Assembly: GCA_965248955.1 (NCBI GenBank)
Contig: OZ252212.1
Coordinates: 1,942,148 to 2,006,147, forward strand
DNA length: 64,000 bases
DNA from: DAOUJH01 sp965248955
GTDB lineage: Bacteria; Chloroflexota; Dehalococcoidia; Lucifugimonadales; QGNO01
Direction of reading: 5' to 3'
Of this stretch, positions 31,758 through 40,291 are shown in pieces. A program made the position numbers and the translations under genes. Every line of letters starts with the position of its first letter. Within the stretch, counting starts at the first letter, position 1. Below the pieces are notes generated by a model. That model made no database searches. It worked only from the letters and a program-made list of their open reading frames with translations, and was not told the DNA's origin.

Positions 31758-32413
31758 CGCAGGTCAAGATTTGCAGTGTGCAAGAGGCGGAGCACATTCT
31801 GGCCGCCGCTGAGGCGGGCGCCAACTTTGTCGGGCTGAACTTTGTGCCCGGGGTGCGCCGCCGTCTGCCGGAAGACAAGGCGAGAGAGATGGTGCAGTCG
31901 TTCCGCGACAGGTACGATCGTACCGGCCCCAGGCTGGTGGGTATCTTCGTAGACCAGCCGCTGGATGAGGTTGACCGCATCCTGCAAGAGTGCGACCTGG
32001 ATATGGCGCAGCTGAGCGGCCACGAGTCCCTGGAGTACGCCAGGCTGGTTTCCAGGCCGGTGATCAAGGTCGTCCACGTTCCCACGGAGAGGCCGGCCGG
32101 AGAGGTGATCGTCAGGTTGAGACCACTGCTTGCTGAATTGGAGTCGACGGGGATTTTGCCGCTCCTGCACCCGGACGTAGGCCCCGCTCATGGCGGCACG
32201 GGCGCCACATTCGATTGGAAGATTGCCCGTGCCCTGGCGGCGGACCGGCGCTTTCTACTCGCTGGGGGCCTGGATCCGGAGAACGTGGCCCAGGCCGTGA
32301 GGCAAGTGCAACCCTGGGGCGTGGACGTATCCAGTGGCGTGGAGACGGCTGGAATCAAGGACGTTGAAAAGATAGAGGCATTTGTGCAGAGGGCAGGAGC
32401 GGCCAAGGAGTAG
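31754..32413 (+). CDS. trpF: phosphoribosylanthranilate isomerase, divergent
   Basis: A 219-residue TIM barrel in the trpF position, overlapping trpC by four bases. The catalytic cysteine is C7 in VKICSVQ (usually KICG). GGTGATFDW and LLAGGLDPENV form the phosphate-binding region. Two motifs are altered: QLSGHE in place of QLHGDE, and LLHPD where the acid-catalyst aspartate usually follows LL, so His139 aligns with it and Asp141 lies two residues later. It probably still works as TrpF, but the site is unusual. Confidence 0.88.
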   Translation: MTQVKICSVQEAEHILAAAEAGANFVGLNFVPGVRRRLPEDKAREMVQSFRDRYDRTGPRLVGIFVDQPLDEVDRILQECDLDMAQLSGHESLEYARLVSRPVIKVVHVPTERPAGEVIVRLRPLLAELESTGILPLLHPDVGPAHGGTGATFDWKIARALAADRRFLLAGGLDPENVAQAVRQVQPWGVDVSSGVETAGIKDVEKIEAFVQRAGAAKE

Positions 32414-32415
32414 AG

Positions 32416-33609
32416 ATGACTATACACAGTACACTCCCCAACGAACGGGGACGATTCGGGGAATACGGCGGACGCTTTGTACCGGAGACGCTGATGGCCG
32501 CTCTCGATGAGTTGGAGGAGGCTTACCGAACGGTAGAGAACGACGCCTCCTTTCAAGGCGAGATGTCGTCGTTGCTTGGAGAGTACGTGGGGCGCCCCAC
32601 TCCTCTATACTATGCCGCCAACTTGAGTCGGCGCTTGGGCGGAGCGCAGGTATACCTGAAACGGGAGGACCTGGCTCACACCGGAGCTCATAAGATAAAC
32701 AACGCTATTGGCCAGGGACTGCTGGCAAAACGCATTGGCAAGCGACGCATCATTGCAGAGACGGGTGCCGGTCAGCACGGCGTGGCCGCCGCCACCGTCT
32801 GCGCCATGCTGGGGCTGGAGTGCGTGGTGTACATGGGTGAGGAGGACATCCGGCGCCAGGCGCCCAACGTTTACCGTATGGAGCTTCTCGGCGCCGACGT
32901 ACGACCGGTTAGCAGTGGCACCAGGACTCTCAAAGACGCCATAAACGAGACGATAAGGGATTGGGTGACTAACGTGGCCACCACGCATTACCTGCTGGGC
33001 AGCGCCGTGGGCCCTCATCCCTATCCCATGATCGTACGCGACTTTCAATCGGTGATAGGCAGCGAATGCCGGCGGCAGGTACTGCAAGCGGCGGGCCGGC
33101 TCCCGGATTACGTGGTGGCCTGCGTTGGTGGAGGCAGCAACGCCATAGGCCTGTTCCATCCTTTCTTGGACGATGCGGAGGTGAAGCTGGTGGGCGTGGA
33201 GGCCGGCGGAGAGAGCACTCAGAGCGGTAGAAACGCCGCCTCCATTGTGGCGGGCAGGCCCGGAGTATTGCACGGCTCTTACTCCTACGTGCTGCAGGAC
33301 GACGACGGTCAGATATTGGGGACTCATAGTGTGTCTGCTGGACTGGACTACCCGGGCGTTGGGCCGGAGCATGCCTACTTGAAGGATACGGAGCGCGCCG
33401 CTTACGTGGCAGCCACCGATGAAGAAGCGTTGGAGGCGTTTGGATTGCTATGCCGGACGGAGGGGATCATACCCGCCCTTGAACCTGCTCATGCTTTGGC
33501 GTACGTGGCCAAGCTTGCGCCCACTTTGAGCAAGGACTCCCTGGTTGTGGTTGGCCTGAGCGGACGGGGAGATAAGGACCTGCAAACGGTGAAGGAATAC
33601 CTGAAGTAG
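32416..33609 (+). CDS. trpB: tryptophan synthase beta chain, TrpB1 type
   Basis: A 397-residue PLP enzyme of the TrpA-dependent group. The N-terminus GRFGEYGGRFVPETLM and the PLP lysine K93 in HTGAHKINNA are canonical, as are ETGAGQHGVAAATV, GGGSNAIG and the final GRGDKD. It starts two bases after trpF. The usual partner trpA does not follow: converging MaoC genes begin 12 bases after the stop. Either trpA lies elsewhere or this TrpB uses free indole. Confidence 0.96.
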   Translation: MTIHSTLPNERGRFGEYGGRFVPETLMAALDELEEAYRTVENDASFQGEMSSLLGEYVGRPTPLYYAANLSRRLGGAQVYLKREDLAHTGAHKINNAIGQGLLAKRIGKRRIIAETGAGQHGVAAATVCAMLGLECVVYMGEEDIRRQAPNVYRMELLGADVRPVSSGTRTLKDAINETIRDWVTNVATTHYLLGSAVGPHPYPMIVRDFQSVIGSECRRQVLQAAGRLPDYVVACVGGGSNAIGLFHPFLDDAEVKLVGVEAGGESTQSGRNAASIVAGRPGVLHGSYSYVLQDDDGQILGTHSVSAGLDYPGVGPEHAYLKDTERAAYVAATDEEALEAFGLLCRTEGIIPALEPAHALAYVAKLAPTLSKDSLVVVGLSGRGDKDLQTVKEYLK

Positions 33610-33620
33610 TAAAGAGGGTG

Positions 33621-34061
33621 TCAGCCAGGATAACGCGGGCTTGATTTCGAGGGCAGCTCGACTGTTGCTGCGCCTGGAGTTGTCTTTTCACCCTTGCTGT
33701 TTTCCAGCCAAACCTCGCAATCGACCAGGAATCGCGTCTCCTCCCTGTATACCCTGGTAACCACCCCCTTGCAATGCAGGGTGTCGCCGGGAAAATCCAT
33801 GCCCCTGTGTTGGCAGCTGAGCTTCCTCAGCCTTCCGGAATCGCCTATCCAGTCGGTGACCAGTTGCGCTAGGAATGCATTCTTAAGTCCGCCCTGCACC
33901 ACAACGCCGGGCAGTCCCCGGCTCCTGGCGAACTCAGAGTCGTAGTGAATCTGATAGAAATCTCCAGAGGCGCCGCAATACATCACCAGCATCTGCGTAG
34001 TGGGATGCTTTTGCAGCGGCGGGATGCTCATCCCTTCTCTTACGTCTTCCCAGTACGGCAA
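33621..34061 (-). CDS. MaoC-like hotdog dehydratase (hydratase domain)
   Basis: A 146-residue single hotdog domain. The sequence ASGDFYQIHYDSEFARSRGLPG fits the MaoC hydratase motif (D...N/Q-x-x-H) of (R)-specific enoyl-CoA hydratases. The start is TTG 34061, five bases after GGAG, confirmed by the family start PYWEDV. It lies 18 bases after a companion N-terminal-type hotdog gene and probably forms a heterodimer with it. The acyl-CoA substrate is unknown. It converges on trpB. Confidence 0.85.
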   Translation of the reverse strand: MPYWEDVREGMSIPPLQKHPTTQMLVMYCGASGDFYQIHYDSEFARSRGLPGVVVQGGLKNAFLAQLVTDWIGDSGRLRKLSCQHRGMDFPGDTLHCKGVVTRVYREETRFLVDCEVWLENSKGEKTTPGAATVELPSKSSPRYPG

Positions 34062-34079
34062 TTTGCTCCGCTCCTATTG

Positions 34080-34535
34080 CTAGTAGGTAATCAGCGTCCA
34101 GCGCTGAGTGGCGACAAGCTGGTGCAGCTGGTTGGTATAGGTAAGCTCACGTGTCAGTATGACCATGGGCCCCAGTCTGCCGGTGCGCTCCTTCACGTCC
34201 GTCAGCGTCTCCACAACAGTGATTCGGTCTCCTGCTCGCAGAGGCTCGAAGTATTGCCACTCACTTCCGCCGTCCAGCAGGTTTTGCAGTGGGCTTTGCC
34301 ACTGCACCTTTGGCGGGCCCGGCCGCAGTGTGCGAAGGAACGTGGGAGGAGCTATGATTCCCCCGTAGCCTGAATGCCGGGCATGCGCTTCATCGCGGTA
34401 AAGAGGATTGGGGTCTGCTATAGCTTCGGCCAAACGTAAAATGACCCCACGCTCCACCTCGTGCGTCAGCGGTTCAGATGCCACGCCTATCGCCTCTCGC
34501 AGACCGTCTGTAATCGGGGACCCTGCTTCAAACAT
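34080..34535 (-). CDS. MaoC dehydratase N-terminal-type hotdog protein (FAS1-like)
   Basis: A 151-residue hotdog protein matching the non-catalytic half of two-domain MaoC hydratases. Typical parts are IADPNPLYRDEAHARHSGYGG followed by IIAPPTFLRTL and WQYFEPLRAGDRITVVETL. It is paired with the catalytic hotdog downstream, and the fused version of the same pair occurs at 35768. Its start overlaps the upstream acetyltransferase by eight bases. Confidence 0.85.
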   Translation of the reverse strand: MFEAGSPITDGLREAIGVASEPLTHEVERGVILRLAEAIADPNPLYRDEAHARHSGYGGIIAPPTFLRTLRPGPPKVQWQSPLQNLLDGGSEWQYFEPLRAGDRITVVETLTDVKERTGRLGPMVILTRELTYTNQLHQLVATQRWTLITY

Positions 34536-35118
34536 GCTGACAGCACTGGGTGAGGGCTTCCGCCTCCCTGAGAGGGAGGCTCTTTTCTTCTCGGTTTTCC
34601 AGCCAGTAATCGTGGGTGAGTTCCATTAGGACTAGGTCGCGTCCATTGCGGCGTACCGTGCGCACGCTGCGGAAGCCGCATCTTCGGAAACTGCTCTGCG
34701 CTCGGATGTTCCAGTCCAGGGTATGCAGATAGAGACGCTTGAGGTCGGTGGTGCGGAATATGTGGTCTATGAGGCCCACCATGGCGTGGTATCCAAAGCT
34801 CTTGTTCCAGTAGTCCCGGTTGCCTATCATGATACCCAGCTCTGCTTCTCCAAAATGCGCGTTGATGTCGTAGCACATCACGTTCCCAATATGCTTACCG
34901 TCCAGGTCGTCTATGGCAAGCCGCAGCGACCATTGAGACGGGTGTTTCAGATCATCCTCGTAGTATCTCAGGAACTGTCTGAACGGCTGCATCAGCGGTG
35001 TTGTGGCGTCTAGCTCCGCTAGCTCTTCGTCGCAGCGCCAGGCGTAGTCGTCTTCCGCATCCTCTAAGCGCTTGGGCCGGAGGATAGCCTTCCCGGCGCG
35101 TATGACTTGGGGCTTCAT
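34528..35118 (-). CDS. GNAT acetyltransferase, RimJ/RimL type
   Basis: A 196-residue GNAT. The order is an N-terminal LRPKRLEDAEDDYAWRCDEE, IGNVMCYDINAHFGEAELGI, then RDYWNKSFGYHAMVGLIDHI, the acetyl-CoA loop, and NIRAQSSFRRCGFRSV. This is the RimJ/RimL group, which acetylates protein N-termini or small molecules. Its start overlaps the Nudix gene by four bases. Substrate unknown. Confidence 0.9.
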   Translation of the reverse strand: MKPQVIRAGKAILRPKRLEDAEDDYAWRCDEELAELDATTPLMQPFRQFLRYYEDDLKHPSQWSLRLAIDDLDGKHIGNVMCYDINAHFGEAELGIMIGNRDYWNKSFGYHAMVGLIDHIFRTTDLKRLYLHTLDWNIRAQSSFRRCGFRSVRTVRRNGRDLVLMELTHDYWLENREEKSLPLREAEALTQCCQHV

Positions 35119-35567
35119 CCCGGCACCGCCCCGTCGTGGGCAATCTGAAGCGCCTTTTTAACTAGTTCCACTTCGTTGGAATGAGTCATAATATCCAAGG
35201 CCTCTGCTTCCGGCCACCAGTGAACATCGTCAAATTCGGGGTCGTGAGCAGAAAAGTCTCCACCGGTGGGAACCATCAGATAGAAGTGCACCGTCTTGTG
35301 GCAGCGCACCCGGTCCTGGCTGCGTACAAACCAGTACTCTATGCTTCCCAAAGGAGACCGGATTTCCACTTCAAGACCCGTTTCCTCTCTGACCTCACGC
35401 AGGGCCGTCTGGTCCATGGATTCGCCTTTGTCTGGAGTGCCTTTGGGAAGCGCCCATAAAGGTGGAGAGACCCTGTGACACAGCGCAATCTCCACGCCGC
35501 CGCCGGCCTGGCGGTAGACCACGCCCCCCGCCGAGACATGATGTTCTATGCGTCCCTTCCGTGCCAT
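35115..35567 (-). CDS. Nudix hydrolase
   Basis: A 150-residue protein with a complete Nudix box beginning at GTPDKGES and ending REVREETGLEV, the metal-binding REx2EE included. It starts ARKGRIEHHVSAGGVVYR, which is close to the MutT/diadenosine tetraphosphatase-like group. TTGGAGG lies upstream of ATG 35567. It begins a minus-strand operon with the GNAT and two hotdog genes. A role in housecleaning of nucleotides or CoA derivatives is possible; substrate unproved. Confidence 0.92.
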   Translation of the reverse strand: MARKGRIEHHVSAGGVVYRQAGGGVEIALCHRVSPPLWALPKGTPDKGESMDQTALREVREETGLEVEIRSPLGSIEYWFVRSQDRVRCHKTVHFYLMVPTGGDFSAHDPEFDDVHWWPEAEALDIMTHSNEVELVKKALQIAHDGAVPG

Positions 35568-35645
35568 TACACCTCCAAGGGCGTTTCAATTCTAAGTATA
35601 GCCGAAAAGTACAGTCAAGGACGTGCACTGGAAGGAGGTTTACAA

Positions 35646-35696
35646 TTGAGCAAAGCGCGCCGCATGACAAACGGCTGCCGGTCAAGGCGGGGTTGA
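35646..35696 (+). CDS. possible 16-residue basic leader peptide
   Basis: TTG 35646 lies seven bases after a perfect AAGGAGG. The peptide LSKARRMTNGCRSRRG carries six arginines and a lysine. It ends inside the -35 box of the next promoter. A perfect ribosome site before such a short frame is curious, but it may be chance or a decayed gene. Confidence 0.25.
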   Translation: MSKARRMTNGCRSRRG

Positions 35697-35720
35697 CATA
35701 GAATTAAAGCGTGGAATAAT
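35693..35720 (+). promoter_or_regulatory. promoter of the hotdog/CoA-transferase operon
   Basis: Consensus TTGACA at 35693-35698 and AATAAT at 35715-35720, 16 bases apart, about 48 bases before ATG 35768. Confidence 0.7.
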
Positions 35721-35767
35721 CCCCAAGGTGTCACTTTTCAATCTTCGTTGCCTTGAGGGTTCATCAT

Positions 35768-37108
35768 ATGACTCAGACCTTTGAAGAAGCCATCGCCGAG
35801 TTCATGGAGCGCTCCAGGGGGCAATTGGAGCAGGAAGTGATGGAAAACTTACCGCCTGGCCCACCCTCGCCGTATGAACAGTCGGGCCCTCCCTTCGAAT
35901 CTCCTCTCCTACTGGACGCCAAGACCATTCACAAGTACACGCTTAGCATTGGCGACGACAACCCCCTTTTCAACGACCCGGAGTATGGCAGGAAGAGCCG
36001 CTACGGCGCTCAACTGGCCCCTGGGCCTATCTTGGCCCTGGTGCGCTATCCATCCGCGCACGGCGCGAAGCGTCCCGAAGGGTACCCCATGGCCAATTTT
36101 ATTTCGGGCACCGCGTGGGAGTTCTACGACGTGCTTAGGGCAGGCGCCAGGTTTCGTTCGTCCAAGGTAACCAGGGAGTTCATCGAGAGGTCCGGCATGC
36201 AGGGGACGCTCCTCTTTCTGATATCAGAGGTGTATTACTGGGACTATCACGGCGATATGCCGGCCAAATGCTACGGTACGCAGATCATGGTGCCCCAGGA
36301 GACCATGGAGACCTCTCGCTCCATGCCTGTAGAGCGTTTGGGTGAGCATATGATGTACGAACGCAAGGCATCGCAATATAGCCCGGAACAGCTCAACGAG
36401 TTCTTGTCGAAGATAGAGGGGATGAAACGCCGCGGCGCGGAAAAGCTGTACTGGGAAGACGTTGCGGTAGGCGATACGATTGGTCCCCTGGTGTTGCCTC
36501 CCTGGACGCTCCAGGATCAGATTTGCCAGCACTCCATGCAATCCGCAACGCAAAGCAGTGAAGACTACTTCCACGATAGCACTGCTTTTGAACCCTTCTT
36601 CCACTACGCGAAGCACGACACGGAATGGGCGCGGGTTCATCCCGTGACGCGCTGGCCGCGTTCCCACGGTGACGAGCACGAGGACGCCCTGCTGGCCATC
36701 TACCGGGGACAGCCGGCGCCATTTGACTTTGGAGTCCAGCGTGTGCAGATCCCTCAGCGGCTCCTCACGGACTGGATGGGCAACGACGGTTTCATACGCC
36801 GTATGTATATAGCAATGCGCCGCCCCGTCTACTACGGAGACTTTACCGTCTACACCGGTGAAGTGATGAAGAAGTACAGGGAGGTGCAGACCGGGGTGGA
36901 CGAGCCGGGCGGAACTCCCGGCCGGCTCGAGTATCACGCCGTGGGCATTCGCATAGACGGCACCAACCAGGTCGGCGAGCCACAGGCGCCCGGTTCGGCG
37001 ACGGTGTATCTGCCCTCCAGGGAAGACGGCCCGGTGACGTTGCCGGTGCCCCATGGTGCAAAGACGCCGTACGTCAACTACAACAAGTTTCGCAGGGATT
37101 GGTACTAG
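35768..37108 (+). CDS. fused double-hotdog (FAS1-like/MaoC) dehydratase
   Basis: A 446-residue protein with two hotdog domains in one chain. The N-terminal one has IGDDNPLFNDPEYGRKSRYG and the C-terminal one has VAVGDTIGPLVL and, later, YYGDFTVYTGEVMKKYREV. This corresponds to the split gene pair at 33621-34535. The start ATG 35768 follows GAGGG. It is the first gene of a plus-strand operon with two CaiB-type CoA transferases, so it likely hydrates an unsaturated acyl-CoA in the same route. The expected catalytic His/Asp pair is not obvious in the second domain. Confidence 0.82.
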   Translation: MTQTFEEAIAEFMERSRGQLEQEVMENLPPGPPSPYEQSGPPFESPLLLDAKTIHKYTLSIGDDNPLFNDPEYGRKSRYGAQLAPGPILALVRYPSAHGAKRPEGYPMANFISGTAWEFYDVLRAGARFRSSKVTREFIERSGMQGTLLFLISEVYYWDYHGDMPAKCYGTQIMVPQETMETSRSMPVERLGEHMMYERKASQYSPEQLNEFLSKIEGMKRRGAEKLYWEDVAVGDTIGPLVLPPWTLQDQICQHSMQSATQSSEDYFHDSTAFEPFFHYAKHDTEWARVHPVTRWPRSHGDEHEDALLAIYRGQPAPFDFGVQRVQIPQRLLTDWMGNDGFIRRMYIAMRRPVYYGDFTVYTGEVMKKYREVQTGVDEPGGTPGRLEYHAVGIRIDGTNQVGEPQAPGSATVYLPSREDGPVTLPVPHGAKTPYVNYNKFRRDWY

Positions 37109-37117
37109 GAGGATGAT

Positions 37118-38452
37118 ATGCAAGACGCCCTAGCTGGACTGCGCATCATAGACAGTACGACGGCGGTGGCGATGCCAACCGCGATGCATATAATGGCCGA
37201 CCTTGGCGCGGAGATTATCAAGGTAGAAAGCCATACCCTGACCCGCGACGAGACGGGGCCTTACGTAGACAACGACCCCGGCGAAGAGCCCTGGAACCGC
37301 GACGCCAGCTTCCAGCACTTGCACCGCAGTAAATATAGCCTCACTTTGAACCTGAAGACTCCGGAGGCCGTCCAGGCTTACAAAGACATGGCCCGGGTTA
37401 CAGATGTGATCGTGGAGAATAACCGTGCCGGCACCATGGACAGGCTGGGGCTGGGCTACCGGGAAATACGAAGCATCAAACCTGACATCATATATTTTTC
37501 CAACACCGGCTTTGGGCATACTGGGCCCTGGAGGAGATATGCGGGCATCGGCAGCATGCTGGAGCTGATCTGCGGTCTCAGCCAGTTCACCGGCTATCCA
37601 GATGAAGGCACCCCGCGCCGTGTCGGTGCCGCCTGGTTCGACCTGCACGTGGCTTGGATGGCGGTGTTCGCTATCATGTCGGCGCTTCACTACCGCAATG
37701 AGACGGGTAGGGGACAGTGGGTTGACTTTGCCATGTACCAAATAGGCGTTTCCACTCTGGGAGACGCCATTCTGGATTTCTCCGTCAACGGACGTAGCGG
37801 GAAGCTCATGGGCAACCGCCATCCCATACATGCTCCCCACGGTGTTTACCCGTGCCGCGGTGACGATAAGTGGATAGCCATTGGGGTAGAGACCGACGTG
37901 CAGTGGGACTCGCTGTGCCGCTTGATGGGGAATGGGCTGGGCGACGATCCCAAGTTCAGCGACGCGCTTTCCCGCAAGCATCACGAAGAGGAGTTGGACG
38001 CCAGGATAAGCCGGTGGACTGAGGATCAGGACACCCAGGAGGTCATGGAGGAATTGCAGCAGAACGGCATACCGGCATATCCCACGAAAGACACTCGTGA
38101 GCTTCTAACCGACGTTCACATGGAAGCGCGTAACTTCTACGAGAGGTTTGCCCATCCGCCGGATTCGGGCATAGGCAGGCGGGCTTACGTGAGCCGGCCC
38201 TGGAAGCTGACCGATACGCCCTCATATATCCGCAGACCGGCCCCGAAACTGGGGGAGCAAAATGAATACTTGATGGGGGAGTTGCTTGGCTGGAGCGAAG
38301 CGGACGTGGCCCGTCTCTACGAGCTTGATGTCATGGGCAAGCGGCCAGCCAATGCCGGCGAAAGAAAACCCATGGATACAGAGGCGGCCCTGAAGGAAGG
38401 TACGCTCTCTCAGGTTGACCCCGATTTCAAGAAGACATTGAGGTATGAATAG
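37118..38452 (+). CDS. CaiB/BaiF family (family III) CoA transferase
   Basis: A 444-residue family III CoA transferase, which moves CoA between carboxylic acids through an enzyme-bound aspartyl-CoA intermediate. The N-terminal Rossmann part has MADLGAEIIKVE, then NLKTPEAVQAY and FSNTGFGHTGPWRRYAGI. The catalytic aspartate should be that in GAAWFDLHVA. A downstream block GHPIH...PHGVYPCRGDDKWIAIG is typical. AGGAGG lies six bases before ATG 37118. It is followed, with an eight-base overlap, by a second paralogue; the two may form one heteromer. Confidence 0.93.
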   Translation: MQDALAGLRIIDSTTAVAMPTAMHIMADLGAEIIKVESHTLTRDETGPYVDNDPGEEPWNRDASFQHLHRSKYSLTLNLKTPEAVQAYKDMARVTDVIVENNRAGTMDRLGLGYREIRSIKPDIIYFSNTGFGHTGPWRRYAGIGSMLELICGLSQFTGYPDEGTPRRVGAAWFDLHVAWMAVFAIMSALHYRNETGRGQWVDFAMYQIGVSTLGDAILDFSVNGRSGKLMGNRHPIHAPHGVYPCRGDDKWIAIGVETDVQWDSLCRLMGNGLGDDPKFSDALSRKHHEEELDARISRWTEDQDTQEVMEELQQNGIPAYPTKDTRELLTDVHMEARNFYERFAHPPDSGIGRRAYVSRPWKLTDTPSYIRRPAPKLGEQNEYLMGELLGWSEADVARLYELDVMGKRPANAGERKPMDTEAALKEGTLSQVDPDFKKTLRYE

Positions 38453-39674
38453 CATGGTTGTTTCAGCGCTTGGTAAATTTCGAATTATTGACCTGTCTAC
38501 GGAAATAGCCGGCCCGTACGCCGGCAGGCTGTTTGCCGACTATGGATCCGACGTAATCAAGGTGGAACCGGCAAGCGGGGGCGACCCGGCCCGTCAGATG
38601 GGACCGTTCCACCAGGATGACCCCCATCCTGAAAAGTGCCTTCTTTTCCTTTGCCTCAACTGCAACAAGCGCGGCGTTACTCTCAACTTGGAGACCGATG
38701 CCGGTAGAAGGGTACTGCGTGACCTGGTCAAAACGGCGGACGTTCTTCTGGAGAGCTTCATGCCCGGCTATCTGGATGGCCTTGGCCTGGGCTACAACGC
38801 TCTTTCCGAGATCAATCCTGGCCTGGTGCTAACATCCGTCACGCCGTTTGGACAGACCGGCCCGTACCGGGACTACGTAGGCAACGACCTGGTCTATCAG
38901 GCGGCGGGAGGCATGATGCACACCAGCGGCGCATACCACCGCGAGCCACTCAAACACGGTCATCCGCAGAGCCTGTATTTGGGAGGAATCACCGCGGCCT
39001 ACGCCACATCGATAGCCTTGTATGCACGTGATGTCATCGGCCACGGCCAGCACCTTGATGTATCCCTGGCGGAAACAGCGGCGGCACACCACTATCAGCC
39101 GGTGATACGGTACACCTTCCTTGGCGCCGTAGACCGCAGGGCGCCAAAAGCGGATACCGATAACCTCAAGAGCACGGGCTGGCAGGGGATAGTCCCGACT
39201 GGCGACGGCTTCATCAGCCCCACCTTGCGCCCGCCGCGACGTTCGCTCAGCGGTGCCGGAGCCTGGAAGGAGTACGCTAATCTCATTGGACGCCCTGAAA
39301 TAGGCGACGCCCTGGCGGAGGCCAAGACCTCGCAGGAGCGGGATTCCGTCTTGATGCCCGCCTTGAAAGAGGTCGGCAAGTTTGACTATTACCACAACAT
39401 AATGTCCAACGAGTGGCTGGGAGGAGTAGTGCAGACCTCTGATGACCTGGTGAACTGCCCTCAGTTAGAAGAACGCGGCTTCTGGACGGAGGTGGACCAT
39501 CCGGTGATGGGAAAGGTTAGGCTGCCCGGAGAGCTTTTCCGCATGCCTGAGAGTCCCTGGAGCATGCGGCATCCCGCACCCCTTTTGGGACAGCACAATG
39601 CCGCGGTATACAGTGGTGAACTGGGCTACTCCAAGGAAGACCTGATCAAGCTGCGCCAGCAAGGTGCGATTTAG
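38445..39674 (+). CDS. CaiB/BaiF family (family III) CoA transferase, second copy
   Basis: A 409-residue paralogue of the preceding gene. It begins IIDLSTEIAGPYAGRLFADY then GSDVIKVEPASGGDPARQMG, followed by NLETDAGRRVLRDLVKTADV and the TPFGQTGPYRDYVGNDLVYQ segment. At the position of the catalytic aspartate region it has LGGITAAYATSIALYARDV, with no obvious Asp, so this copy may be structural in a heteromer with the first. It overlaps that gene by eight bases. Confidence 0.9.
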   Translation: MNSMVVSALGKFRIIDLSTEIAGPYAGRLFADYGSDVIKVEPASGGDPARQMGPFHQDDPHPEKCLLFLCLNCNKRGVTLNLETDAGRRVLRDLVKTADVLLESFMPGYLDGLGLGYNALSEINPGLVLTSVTPFGQTGPYRDYVGNDLVYQAAGGMMHTSGAYHREPLKHGHPQSLYLGGITAAYATSIALYARDVIGHGQHLDVSLAETAAAHHYQPVIRYTFLGAVDRRAPKADTDNLKSTGWQGIVPTGDGFISPTLRPPRRSLSGAGAWKEYANLIGRPEIGDALAEAKTSQERDSVLMPALKEVGKFDYYHNIMSNEWLGGVVQTSDDLVNCPQLEERGFWTEVDHPVMGKVRLPGELFRMPESPWSMRHPAPLLGQHNAAVYSGELGYSKEDLIKLRQQGAI

Positions 39675-39720
39675 CAGGCTGGGGGCGAATGGTCTCGTTC
39701 CTCTGGCCAGAGTTGCTCAC

Positions 39721-40181
39721 TCAAGGACTGAGGGACGTGGCCAGCTTCTGGAAAGCACTTCTCCAACCGTAAGTTGCGTGTTCCGTCCAATCGTCTCGGT
39801 GCATCCCGCTGGAGGCGAACGTCATCTTTATGCCTTCCGACGCGGGCTGGAACGCAACTTCACAAATCACGTCGTAAGGTTCAACGCCGGGTGCCCTGGA
39901 AATCTGTCAGTGAACGAAAGGCCTGTCATTGGGGTGATTTCGGTGAAGGTGATCTTCTCGACCATTGAGTTTTCCTGGCCAACGGAATCTTTGGGACTCA
40001 TCACTATCTCAAGACGGCCGCCCACCTGCAACTCTAGCGTGCGGACTGTCGAGCTGATTCCCTCAGGGCCCCACCAGGACTCAATGCCCTCTTTGGTCGT
40101 CCACATTTCCCATAAGTCCTGCTGCGCCGCTGGAAACGTGAGTTCGATCAGGATTGGCCTCTTCCAATTAGGGATGGTCAT
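39721..40181 (-). pseudogene. SRPBCC/AHSA1 domain protein, frameshifted
   Basis: ATG 40181 opens an AHSA1-type domain (IELTFPAAQQDLWEMWTTKE, then WWGPEGISSTVRTLELQVGG). The frame stops at 39867. In another frame the same domain continues as EPYDVICEVAFQPASEGIKM and ends HATYGWRSAFQKLATSLSP at 39721, so a single indel near 39880 splits one protein of about 150 residues. These domains bind hydrophobic ligands. An overlapping plus-strand frame at 39664-40398 is a shadow of this gene. Confidence 0.75.
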
Positions 40182-40291
40182 GCGCCCTCCTTTTTCCTCA
40201 TGGGTGTGTACATTAGAAGCTGAACCCCTTTGGGTCGTCCTCTACCCCAATATCGCGCAGAGCGACTTCCGCCGCCTCTTGGATAGAGTCG

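Noticed and set aside
31250..32191. 313-codon minus-strand frame across trpC and trpF
   Set aside because: Shadow of two certain genes; no start signal and no domain.
37130..37984. 284-codon minus-strand frame in the first CaiB gene
   Set aside because: Shadow frame of a certain gene.
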